A stretch of DNA of 39,279 nucleotides, taken from contig QCCD01000013.1 in NCBI GenBank assembly GCA_003281405.1, positions 1 through 39,279 on the forward strand, given 5' to 3'. Numbering within the stretch: the first letter of the stretch is position 1; each line of letters begins with the position of its first letter. A program made the position numbers and the translations under genes. Of the stretch, positions 8,264 through 15,509 are shown in pieces. The stretch comes from Prochlorococcus sp. AG-347-K16. Its GTDB lineage: Bacteria > Cyanobacteriota > Cyanobacteriia > PCC-6307 > Cyanobiaceae. Under the pieces are notes generated by a model. The model had not been told where the DNA came from. It did no database searches and was given only the letters and a program-made list of their open reading frames with translations.

Positions 8264-9400
8264 ATGAATCTTTCAAAAAAATTTGAAGAACTAATTTTAA
8301 AACAGCTTGAGAGTTTTGGTTGCTCAATGGGCGTGACTAATTTAGTTATGTATCTTGCATCAGCTAAGCAAGGAACTAAAGCATCTTTTGAAATGGTTGG
8401 TCAATGGCCACAAATTGATAGGCTACTGACATCAATAGAGGATGATCCTTCACTAAAAGTTTCATCGCCTAATAGAAGATGGTATCCGCTTCAAGAAAAC
8501 GATATTCTACTTGGTGTCCTTAGAGTAGAAACTGATTTGAAAGGGGGGAATTGGCCAGCATCTCTTGATTCTAGATTAAAAGCCCTTTCAATATCTTTAG
8601 CTAAATGCGTCTCTATAGAATTAGAACGTCAAAATAAAAATAAAGAAATCAATTATTTAAAAAATCAGGTAAATGTCATTATCCATCAATTAAGGAATCC
8701 ATTGGCTGCTATAAGGACATATGCAAAATTACTAATAAAAAGACTCGGTTCAGATAATGACTCTATTGAAATAGTCGAACGCATGATAGTAGAGCAAAAA
8801 CAAATTAATCAATATATGGATTCTTTTGCGCAAATAAATGCACCTATTCAACTGCCTATAGAAATTGGAGAGGAAAGATTATTATTACCACCAAATTTAG
8901 ATAATAAAAAGTTAATAACTGTTCAGAGTTTATTGAGGCCAATATTAGAAAGGGGTAAAGCTAATGCGAACTTAGAGAATAAAGATTGGACTGAACCATC
9001 TCTTTGGCCAGAATGGACTATATCGCCATTAAAGCCAAAATATGCTGTAATTGCCGAAATTGTCGCCAATTTATTAGAAAATGCGTTTAAATACTCCCAA
9101 AAAGATTCTGAAATTGGACTCGCAATTACGAGTAATGGAATTTGTATATTTGATGATGGTAAAAAAATAACTAAAAATGAAAAAGAGAAAATTTTTGAAA
9201 AAGGTTTTAGAGGATCTGCCGCTAAGAAGAAGGACGGCACTGGTGTGGGACTTTTTTTAGCGAGAAAATTAGCAAAACAAATTGGAGGGGAATTGAGATT
9301 GCTGGAAAATGACTCAATTAAAAATACTGAGAAATTAAAAAATCTTAAGAAGAAAAATATTTTCTATTTAGAACTACCTATAAAAGAATTGCATGCGTAA
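8264..9400 (+). CDS. Sensor histidine kinase with N-terminal GAF-like domain (Hik2/CSK-like)
   Basis: This soluble 378-aa kinase has no membrane helix. Residues 1-120 look like a GAF-type sensor. The H-box is IIHQLRNPLAAIRTYAKLL, with the phospho-acceptor H141, and HisKA helices follow. The ATPase domain shows the N-box ANLLENAFKYS, the G1 region IFDDGK, and the F/G2 region FEKGFRGSAAKKKDGTGVGL. The HQLRNP H-box, the lack of membrane segments and a cysteine near the N-terminus (C20) resemble the cyanobacterial Hik2/chloroplast sensor kinase family, which responds to redox and salt. That assignment is inference. No response regulator gene is adjacent. The 3' end overlaps convergent cobS by 23 bases. 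Confidence 0.87.
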   Translation: MNLSKKFEELILKQLESFGCSMGVTNLVMYLASAKQGTKASFEMVGQWPQIDRLLTSIEDDPSLKVSSPNRRWYPLQENDILLGVLRVETDLKGGNWPASLDSRLKALSISLAKCVSIELERQNKNKEINYLKNQVNVIIHQLRNPLAAIRTYAKLLIKRLGSDNDSIEIVERMIVEQKQINQYMDSFAQINAPIQLPIEIGEERLLLPPNLDNKKLITVQSLLRPILERGKANANLENKDWTEPSLWPEWTISPLKPKYAVIAEIVANLLENAFKYSQKDSEIGLAITSNGICIFDDGKKITKNEKEKIFEKGFRGSAAKKKDGTGVGLFLARKLAKQIGGELRLLENDSIKNTEKLKNLKKKNIFYLELPIKELHA

Positions 9401-10118
9401 ACAACATTGCAGTTTCAACTAGTACAACACTTGCACCGCAGGAATCTCCATTGAAGCCTCCAATTTTATTACCCAGTATGTTTGGGATAGAATAGCTTAG
9501 AAAAATACCAACCAAAATAAGAATTAAAAATTTAATTAATATTGCTTGGGATGTAATTGAAACTAATTGGTATGGAATGAAAATTAAAAGAAAAATAATG
9601 GAGATCAAAGATTCTTTTTTAAAACCATTCCAAAACTTTTTGTGACTTATAGATTTTTTTTTGTAACTCATATATTTAAACTTTTCTATAAAAAATAAAT
9701 TTGAAAATCTACCCCAAAATAAGCATATAGGCAAAACAAAAATTATTAGGTTTTGAATTTTCAGTATGCAAGCAATTTGAATTAAAGTTATAAAAACTAA
9801 AGCTTGAACGCCAAAGGACCCAACTTTACTGTCTTTCATGGCTTTTAAACGTTTCTTTTTACCCGCAAAAATACCATCGAAAGTATCCATTAAACCATCA
9901 ATGTGTAGCCCACCAGTAATTAAATATCCTGAAGCTAAACAAATTAATGCAGATGCATAAATTGACCAAGAGTTTGTTATAAAAAAAAGAAAGATATAAC
10001 TCTGTATTGTTCCAATCAAAAATCCTAAAGGCGGGGCAAATTGTGCAATATTTTTAAATTCGGGATTAATTAAAGGTATCTTTGGAAATGTCGTATAGAA
10101 AATCCAAGATCCTGCCAA
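9378..10118 (-). CDS. cobS: Adenosylcobinamide-GDP ribazoletransferase CobS
   Basis: CobS joins the activated cobinamide to the lower-ligand nucleoside at the membrane, the penultimate step of cobamide assembly (pseudocobalamin in marine picocyanobacteria). The 246-aa polytopic protein carries the family motif GGLHIDGLMDTFDGIFAGKK (about 69-88), then MKDSKVGSFGVQAL, and ends near KIGGFNGDSCGASVVLVE. The frame has no ATG before the conserved GSWIFYTTFP; the start used is TTG at 10118, with the frame open to about 10158 through rarer codons, so the start is uncertain. The C-terminus overlaps the histidine kinase gene by 23 bases. Confidence 0.93.
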   Translation of the reverse strand: MAGSWIFYTTFPKIPLINPEFKNIAQFAPPLGFLIGTIQSYIFLFFITNSWSIYASALICLASGYLITGGLHIDGLMDTFDGIFAGKKKRLKAMKDSKVGSFGVQALVFITLIQIACILKIQNLIIFVLPICLFWGRFSNLFFIEKFKYMSYKKKSISHKKFWNGFKKESLISIIFLLIFIPYQLVSITSQAILIKFLILILVGIFLSYSIPNILGNKIGGFNGDSCGASVVLVETAMLFTHAILL

Positions 10119-10216
10119 ATTTTTTATTAAATATTTTTTGATGAGATAAAAATAGATTCAATATTAAATAATAGGGTAGATTAATGAAAAAGGATTAAAA
10201 AATTTTATAAATTATC

Positions 10217-11335
10217 GTGTTTGAATTTGAAATTACATCGAATTGCAGTAATACAGCGGCAAGAACTGGTATATTTCATACGCCAAATGGTCAGGTAAAC
10301 ACACCAAAATTTATGCCTGTGGGTACTTTGGCAACGGTTAAAGGAATTTCATCTAAGCAGTTAACCTCTACAGGATCAGAAATGATTCTCTCAAATACCT
10401 TTCATCTTCATTTACAACCTGGAGAAAAACTAGTTAAAGAATCTGGCGGAATACATAAGTTCATGAATTGGCCTAATCCTATTCTTACTGATTCAGGCGG
10501 CTATCAAGTTTTTAGTTTGGCCAAATTAAATAATATTTCTGATAAAGGTGTGGAATTTAAAAATCCAAGAGATGGAAGTCATGTTTTTTTATCACCTGAA
10601 AAAGTAATACAGATTCAAATGGATCTTGGATCGGATGTCGCGATGGCTTTTGATCATTGTCCTCCGCATACAGCTAACGAAAATGATATTGAGGACTCTT
10701 TACGAAGAACTCATTCATGGTTGCAAAAATGTGTTGAGACTCATCAGAAATCCAATCAAGCGTTATTCGGTATAGTTCAAGGTGGAAAGTATCCGAGATT
10801 GAGAGAATATAGCGCAAAATATACAAGTTCTTTTGAACTGCCTGGTATAGCAGTGGGAGGTGTAAGTGTTGGCGAGGCAGTCGAAGAAATACATAGTGTA
10901 ATTAATTACGTCCCGAAATTCTTACCAATAAATAAACCAAGATATTTGATGGGAATTGGCTCTTTAAAAGAAATTTCTCTAGCTGTTGCTAATGGATTCG
11001 ATATATTTGACTGTGTTTTGCCTACAAGACTAGGAAGACATGGGACTGCATTTTTTAATGACGAAAGATTGAATTTGCGAAATGCTCGATTTAAAAATGA
11101 CTTTTCTCCGATTGACAAAACTTGTATATGCGAAACCTGTAAATCCTATTCTCGAGCATATTTGCATCATCTAATTCGAAATGACGAAATATTAGGCCTA
11201 ACTCTCATAAGTTTGCATAATATTGCTCACTTAATAAGATTTACCAATGCAATTTCTACTGCAATTAGAGATAATTGTTTTACAAATGATTTCGCTCCTT
11301 GGAAAACATCCTCTATTGCTCACCATACGTGGTAA
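10217..11335 (+). CDS. tgt: tRNA-guanine transglycosylase Tgt
   Basis: Tgt swaps guanine 34 for preQ1 in tRNAs with GUN anticodons, the first tRNA step in queuosine formation. The 372-aa protein has the TIM-barrel motifs [10 protein letters not shown] (catalytic Asp), [22 protein letters not shown] and [15 protein letters not shown]. The zinc site is C-x-C-xx-C plus His in [18 protein letters not shown]. The start is a GTG at 10217 that gives the expected N-terminus (MFEFEI). psbK follows 32 bases after the stop on the same strand and may be co-transcribed. Confidence 0.97.
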   Translation: MFEFEITSNCSNTAARTGIFHTPNGQVNTPKFMPVGTLATVKGISSKQLTSTGSEMILSNTFHLHLQPGEKLVKESGGIHKFMNWPNPILTDSGGYQVFSLAKLNNISDKGVEFKNPRDGSHVFLSPEKVIQIQMDLGSDVAMAFDHCPPHTANENDIEDSLRRTHSWLQKCVETHQKSNQALFGIVQGGKYPRLREYSAKYTSSFELPGIAVGGVSVGEAVEEIHSVINYVPKFLPINKPRYLMGIGSLKEISLAVANGFDIFDCVLPTRLGRHGTAFFNDERLNLRNARFKNDFSPIDKTCICETCKSYSRAYLHHLIRNDEILGLTLISLHNIAHLIRFTNAISTAIRDNCFTNDFAPWKTSSIAHHTW

Positions 11336-11367
11336 CGTCTTATCATAATTAATTAAATTATCAAAAG

Positions 11368-11508
11368 GTGCTCATTCTATTTAATACATTCGCTGAATTG
11401 CCCGAGGCCTATAAGGCCTTTGCTCCAACTGTTGATGTTCTTCCACTTATTCCTTTATTTTTCTTTTTATTAGTGTTTGTTTGGCAAGCTGCAGTTGGAT
11501 TTAAATAA
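11368..11508 (+). CDS. psbK: Photosystem II reaction centre protein PsbK
   Basis: A 46-aa frame with a GTG start at 11368 (AAAAGG just before it) translates to [20 protein letters not shown], then [19 protein letters not shown], then QAAVGFK and a stop. This is PsbK: the processed mature part begins around the [11 protein letters not shown] segment, followed by one membrane helix and the conserved WQAAVGFK end. PsbK is a low-mass PSII core subunit near CP43 that helps bind PsbZ and carotenoid. The placement directly after tgt on the same strand is one I associate with marine picocyanobacteria. It is easily missed because of its size and GTG start. Confidence 0.95.
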
Positions 11509-11534
11509 AATTCTTTTAGTTTAGATTGTTACTA

Positions 11535-12539
11535 TTAAACGGGATTTTCAAGTAAAATCGCATCTCCAGAATTTTCTACAGCACTCTCTATAAAATCAGC
11601 AATTTTTAATGCTCTTGAGGCTTGCTCACCATCTACCTCAGGTATTTCTTTGCCCTGAACGCACTTAAGAAAATGCTCCAGTTCTGCATAAAGAGGTTCA
11701 ATGGAGGTTGTGCTAACTTCTTCGACATATCCATCATTTCTATAAACTAATTCTCCATGCTCTGCTGTGTATGATTCATGAGACTTTCGATGGATTTGTA
11801 AAGAGTGATTTAAGAAATCAGTCTCTACTAGGCCATTTTGGCAGTGAGCACTTAAACATCTAATTTTTTTGTGACTCATTTTGCTGGCAGTTAGGCTCGC
11901 AATAACATTATTCTTAAAAACTAAAGTAGCATTGACATAATCTATTAATCCTTCGCTATTTTTTCCTCCAACTGCTGCTAATTTTTGTATTTTTGAGTTT
12001 ACAAGCTCCAAAATAAGATCAATGTCATGAATCATTAAATCCATTACTACAGATACATCATTTGCTCTGTCTGCATGAGGACTATGCCTCCTTGCTTCTA
12101 AAACAACAATTTCTTCATTATTTACTATTTTATTTAATTCTCTAAAAGCAGGATTAAATCTTTCAATATGCCCAACTTGTAATAGACAGTTACTTGCATT
12201 AGCAGCCTGTATTAAAGATTTTGCTTCTAACTCGTTAGCTGCAATTGGTTTTTCAATGAGAACGTTAGCACCTCCCTTGAGACAATCTAGTCCTACTTTA
12301 TGATGAAGTAGTGTAGGGACAGCGATACAGATAGCATCAACTTTTGGAATTAGGTCCTTATAATCTTTGAACCATTCACATTGAAATTGTTCAATAGCTA
12401 ATTTACCTCTATCTTCATTTGGATCTGCTACTCCAATGAGATTTGCATCTTTTAGTAAACTGAGTACTCGAGCATGATGCCAGCCCATATTTCCTATACC
12501 TATGACACCAACCTTTACTGGTGACGAGGTTGGTTGCAT
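11535..12539 (-). CDS. Gfo/Idh/MocA family oxidoreductase
   Basis: This 334-aa NAD(P)-dependent dehydrogenase has a Rossmann glycine motif GVIGIGNMGWHHARVL (about 11-26), VLIEKPIAANELEAKSL (the conserved EKP), LQVGHIERFNPAF and MDLMIHDIDLILEL. The His/Asp of that last segment is the usual catalytic region. The overall GFO_IDH_MocA N- and C-domain layout is normal. Substrates in this superfamily range over sugars, inositols and biliverdin, and cannot be deduced here. It is convergent with psbK, 26 bases apart, and sits upstream of no obvious pathway partner; the CNNM gene lies 50 bases upstream on the same strand. Confidence 0.88.
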   Translation of the reverse strand: MQPTSSPVKVGVIGIGNMGWHHARVLSLLKDANLIGVADPNEDRGKLAIEQFQCEWFKDYKDLIPKVDAICIAVPTLLHHKVGLDCLKGGANVLIEKPIAANELEAKSLIQAANASNCLLQVGHIERFNPAFRELNKIVNNEEIVVLEARRHSPHADRANDVSVVMDLMIHDIDLILELVNSKIQKLAAVGGKNSEGLIDYVNATLVFKNNVIASLTASKMSHKKIRCLSAHCQNGLVETDFLNHSLQIHRKSHESYTAEHGELVYRNDGYVEEVSTTSIEPLYAELEHFLKCVQGKEIPEVDGEQASRALKIADFIESAVENSGDAILLENPV

Positions 12540-12589
12540 AATTTCAAATCCATATATTAATTATCATTATCCTCTATGGGGAGTCACAT

Positions 12590-13858
12590 TTAGCTTTTGG
12601 GGAGAATTATTTTAACACGATCAATTTTTGGGCCTGACATTGAAATAACTTCAAATTTAATATTATTAAAATCTAAAACGTCGCCAATTTTTGGAACCAT
12701 TTGAAATTTTTCTAACATAAATCCAGCAAGAGTATGATAATCAGTCCCTTCTGGAATTGAACATCCTATCTTTTTATTGATTTCAACAATTTCTGATTTT
12801 CCAGCTATTGACCATTTTTTAGAGAAATTATCTAGCATTCTCATATCTGAATAGATTTTATTATTGAGCATTTCCTCTCCAACTATTTCGCCATTTAGAT
12901 CAGCTGCAGTTATAAGTCCTTCTGTTCCACCGTGTTCATCAACTACTAGTAAGAAGGGATTGTAGTCTCTTACTATTGGAAATATTTCTGCTAGTGAACA
13001 TGTTTCTATTATTTTTGTTACTGGTAAAAGGAATGGCTCTAATAATGTATCGGCTTCCATTTCGCCTTTTGATATTGGCTTAGCTATGTAACGTAAATCT
13101 AGTACACCTAATACATCATCTAAAGACTCACCAATTACAAAAAAGCGAGCATGTCGAGTTTTATCTACTTGTTTCATTAGTTCTGAAAAGGTTATATTTT
13201 TTGGCAAAGTTACCATTTCAGATCTTGGAATCATCACTTCTTTAACCTGTGTATCTTTTAAAGCAAAAACTCCTTCAAGAATATTCTTTTCATCTGGTTT
13301 TAAACCTGTTACGTTATCTGTTTCTATGAGAGTTTCTAATTCTCCAGCTGATAAACCCGAGTTTAAAGAATCCCATTTGTTATTTAAATTGAACAAGCCT
13401 AAACAGGCGCTAGCAAAGAATTCTATTGTTTTCACTATAGGATTCATGGCTTTTCTCACGGCATCAAATATTGTTGTAAGCCTTAATGCAGCAGATTCTG
13501 GATTATTAATTACTAAAGCTTTAGGAATTAGTCCAGAAACGAGAGTAACAACTAAAACAACAAATAAAAACAATAGAAGATCATAAAATCTATTTGATAA
13601 AATATTGCTTTTCCAATAATCCTTAGCAAGGTTATTGCTAAGCCATCCAATTGCAATTAATGAAATTGTTACTCCAAATTGAGAAGCAATTAGTGAAGAT
13701 CTAAAACGTTTTTGAATTTTTAAAATTGAAAATGCTCCTTTCTTTTTTTCTTCTATTAACCTTAAAACCTTACTTGGCCTTATTAATAAAAAAGAGAGTT
13801 CACTCGCTGCGAAAAAAGCTGGTAGAAATAAAAGAAATAAAAGTAGAGTTATTTTCAT
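12590..13858 (-). CDS. CNNM/CorC-type membrane protein with CBS domains (hemolysin-like)
   Basis: This 422-aa protein has the CNNM/HlyC-CorC layout. An N-terminal DUF21 membrane domain (about 1-150, four hydrophobic segments) starts with MKITLLLFLLFLPAFFAASE and includes SGLIPKALVINNPE. A CBS pair follows (about 200-330), with VKEVMIPRSEMVTLP and LLVVDEHGGTEGLITAADL, then a C-terminal CorC_HlyC domain with GTDYHTLAGFMLEKFQMVPKIGD. Relatives are Mg2+ or other divalent-cation transporters or exporters. The old hemolysin name is historical. It reads toward the oxidoreductase gene on the same strand. Confidence 0.92.
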   Translation of the reverse strand: MKITLLLFLLFLPAFFAASELSFLLIRPSKVLRLIEEKKKGAFSILKIQKRFRSSLIASQFGVTISLIAIGWLSNNLAKDYWKSNILSNRFYDLLLFLFVVLVVTLVSGLIPKALVINNPESAALRLTTIFDAVRKAMNPIVKTIEFFASACLGLFNLNNKWDSLNSGLSAGELETLIETDNVTGLKPDEKNILEGVFALKDTQVKEVMIPRSEMVTLPKNITFSELMKQVDKTRHARFFVIGESLDDVLGVLDLRYIAKPISKGEMEADTLLEPFLLPVTKIIETCSLAEIFPIVRDYNPFLLVVDEHGGTEGLITAADLNGEIVGEEMLNNKIYSDMRMLDNFSKKWSIAGKSEIVEINKKIGCSIPEGTDYHTLAGFMLEKFQMVPKIGDVLDFNNIKFEVISMSGPKIDRVKIILPKS

Positions 13859-13876
13859 TCAATGACAAATAAATAA

Positions 13877-13949
13877 TGGGGGTGGCGAGGATCGAACTCG
13901 CCTTAGCCAAATTATGAGTTTGGTGCATTCACCAGATTGCTACACCCCC
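13877..13949 (-). tRNA. tRNA with CAU anticodon (elongator Met, or lysidine-modified Ile2)
   Basis: A 73-nt cloverleaf on the minus strand has acceptor GGGGGTG/CACCCCC with discriminator A, an anticodon arm with stem CCAAA/TTTGG and loop CTCATAA (anticodon CAT), a variable loop CTAAG, and a T arm GCGAG-TTCGATC-CTCGC. The D stem has three good pairs and one mismatch. No CCA is encoded. It lacks the initiator pattern of three GC pairs in the anticodon stem, so it is not tRNA-fMet. The CTCATAA loop occurs in both elongator Met and Ile2 tRNAs; sequence alone does not decide for me. Confidence 0.93.
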
Positions 13950-13958
13950 AAGGGAATT

Positions 13959-13987
13959 TATGTAATTTTAATTACATTGAATTTCAA
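13959..13987 (-). promoter_or_regulatory. Sigma-70-type promoter of the CAU tRNA
   Basis: On the minus strand TTGAAA (13987-13982) and TACATA (13964-13959) are spaced by 17 bases. Transcription would begin a few bases before the tRNA 5' end at 13949. An 18-bp perfect palindrome (13960-13977, arms ATGTAATT/AATTACAT) overlaps the -10 and spacer. Confidence 0.65.
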
Positions 13988-14091
13988 TATACAATATAAA
14001 AATAATATTTCAAAAAACACCTCATTAGGAAGTTTTTGTGAGATTTCTTTTTTTTCTTCTAATCTTTAAATATAAATTTAACTTTTTCAAA

Positions 14092-14652
14092 ATGGGAAAT
14101 TTTTCTGAAAAGTATGTTCTAAATAAGACAAAGTTGTTAACAAAGTTAATTGAAAAATCTTACAAGAAAGGAAACTTCACTTTATCTTCAGGAAAAAAAA
14201 GCAGTCATTACTTGAATTGTAAACCGGTATCATTAAATGGCCAAGGCTTAAATTTAATAAGTGGTTTATTTTTAGAGTTAAAGGACTCAAGGTCAAAAAC
14301 TGTGGCAGGCTTGACTTTAGGTGCAGATCCTCTTGTAAGCGGATTAATTGTCAAAGCAGCTTTGCAAGGCCTAGAACTTAATGGTTTAATAATTCGGAAA
14401 GAAATAAAACAATATGGTACCAAAGCTGGAATAGAGGGACCTACATTAGAGAAAGGAACTTTGGTAACTGTTTTGGAGGATGTCGTAACAACCGCTGGTT
14501 CAGTGATAAAAGCAATAAAAAAGTTACGCGAAAATAATTATGTTGTTGAGGAAGTTTTGTCTATAGTTGATAGGCAAGAAGGGGGATTAGAAGCCCTTGA
14601 AAATGAAAATGTTCAATTAAAGAGTCTTTTTACAATAAAAGACTTTTTATGA
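14092..14652 (+). CDS. pyrE: Orotate phosphoribosyltransferase PyrE
   Basis: PyrE makes OMP from orotate and PRPP in pyrimidine synthesis. From the ATG at 14092 the protein is 186 aa. The frame is open upstream to 14038, but that stretch encodes an implausible Phe/Leu/Lys-rich lead, so the later ATG ([10 protein letters not shown]) is preferred. Motifs are [32 protein letters not shown], the Lys-rich catalytic loop [17 protein letters not shown] and the PRPP loop [18 protein letters not shown]. It is followed 10 bases later by ygfZ on the same strand. Confidence 0.95.
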   Translation: MGNFSEKYVLNKTKLLTKLIEKSYKKGNFTLSSGKKSSHYLNCKPVSLNGQGLNLISGLFLELKDSRSKTVAGLTLGADPLVSGLIVKAALQGLELNGLIIRKEIKQYGTKAGIEGPTLEKGTLVTVLEDVVTTAGSVIKAIKKLRENNYVVEEVLSIVDRQEGGLEALENENVQLKSLFTIKDFL

Positions 14653-14662
14653 TTATTTAAAA

Positions 14663-15499
14663 ATGCAAGATATAAAAAAAAAGTTTTGGCTTGGAAAATT
14701 TGATTGTTTTTCTATTACTGGAAAAGATGCCAGAAAATTTTTGAATGGAATAACAACAGGTAATATTCTTTATTCAGAAAATAAAGTTATCAAAACTTGT
14801 TGGTTAACTCCAAATGGAGTTCTAAGGTCATTAATTGAAATTATTTTTTTAGAAAGAAACTTAGAAGTAATTATTTTGGCGGGTAAAACTAATGAAATAA
14901 TTAATTACTTTAATCAAATTATTTTTCCAGCGGATGATGTATTTTTAAGTGAACCTTTCTTAATAAATAGAATTCAGGAAATTGATGAATCTAGTTCATG
15001 GAGAAATTTCCAGCCTATTTTCTTCAAAACAGAAGATAAAGAATTTGAAATATATAAAAATGAACTCAATTTACTAAACCCTAATGATTTAAAACTTTGG
15101 AAGATTAATCAGGCAATACCCTCATTAGGAATGGAAATAAACGGAAAAAATAATCCTCTTGAGCTTGGATTACAAGATCTTATAGATTTTAATAAAGGTT
15201 GTTATTTAGGGCAAGAAACAATGTCAAAAATAAAAAATGTTTCTTCTTTAAAACAGGAAATAAGAACTTGGAAATCATTAGAATCTAATTTGAATTTAGA
15301 TGTTGAAGATAAAAATTTATATATAAATTCTGCCAAGGATATTTCTGTAGGCAAAATCACTAGTTTTTTCATATCAGATTCTCAAATAAAAGGTTTAGCA
15401 ATGATAAAAAGAAAATATCTAGAGGAAGGAAATTATTTTTTTTCAGAAATTTTTGGAAAAATTATTATCAATAAATCTGTAGGATCAATTTTTCTTTAA
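14663..15499 (+). CDS. ygfZ: YgfZ/GcvT-like folate-binding protein
   Basis: This 278-aa protein is related to the T-protein of the glycine cleavage system and carries the YgfZ signature KGCYLGQE (178-185), whose cysteine is essential in E. coli YgfZ. Family members bind folate and help assemble or repair iron-sulfur enzymes, including MiaB-type ones. The N-terminal half shows FSITGKDARKFLNGITTGNI and TCWLTPNGVLRSL. Iron-sulfur-rich photosynthetic cells would need such a factor, but that link is inference. It probably forms an operon with pyrE (10-base gap). The 3' end overlaps the convergent nuclease gene by 15 bases. Confidence 0.88.
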   Translation: MQDIKKKFWLGKFDCFSITGKDARKFLNGITTGNILYSENKVIKTCWLTPNGVLRSLIEIIFLERNLEVIILAGKTNEIINYFNQIIFPADDVFLSEPFLINRIQEIDESSSWRNFQPIFFKTEDKEFEIYKNELNLLNPNDLKLWKINQAIPSLGMEINGKNNPLELGLQDLIDFNKGCYLGQETMSKIKNVSSLKQEIRTWKSLESNLNLDVEDKNLYINSAKDISVGKITSFFISDSQIKGLAMIKRKYLEEGNYFFSEIFGKIIINKSVGSIFL

Positions 15500-15509
15500 T
15501 TGATCTTTT
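15483..15509 (+). terminator. Hairpin spanning both convergent stop codons (ygfZ / nuclease)
   Basis: A perfect 8-bp stem, GATCAATT (15483-15490) and AATTGATC (15498-15505), has a 7-base T-rich loop and is followed by TTTT on the plus strand. Both stop codons, TAA of ygfZ (15497-15499) and TGA of the opposing gene (15487-15485), lie inside it. It could terminate ygfZ transcription. The stem is AT-rich, so it is only moderately supported. Confidence 0.45.

Noticed and set aside
14038-14091. Upstream extension of the pyrE frame (18 extra codons).
   Set aside because: The Phe/Leu/Lys-rich stretch has no homology feel, and the ATG at 14092 gives the normal family length.
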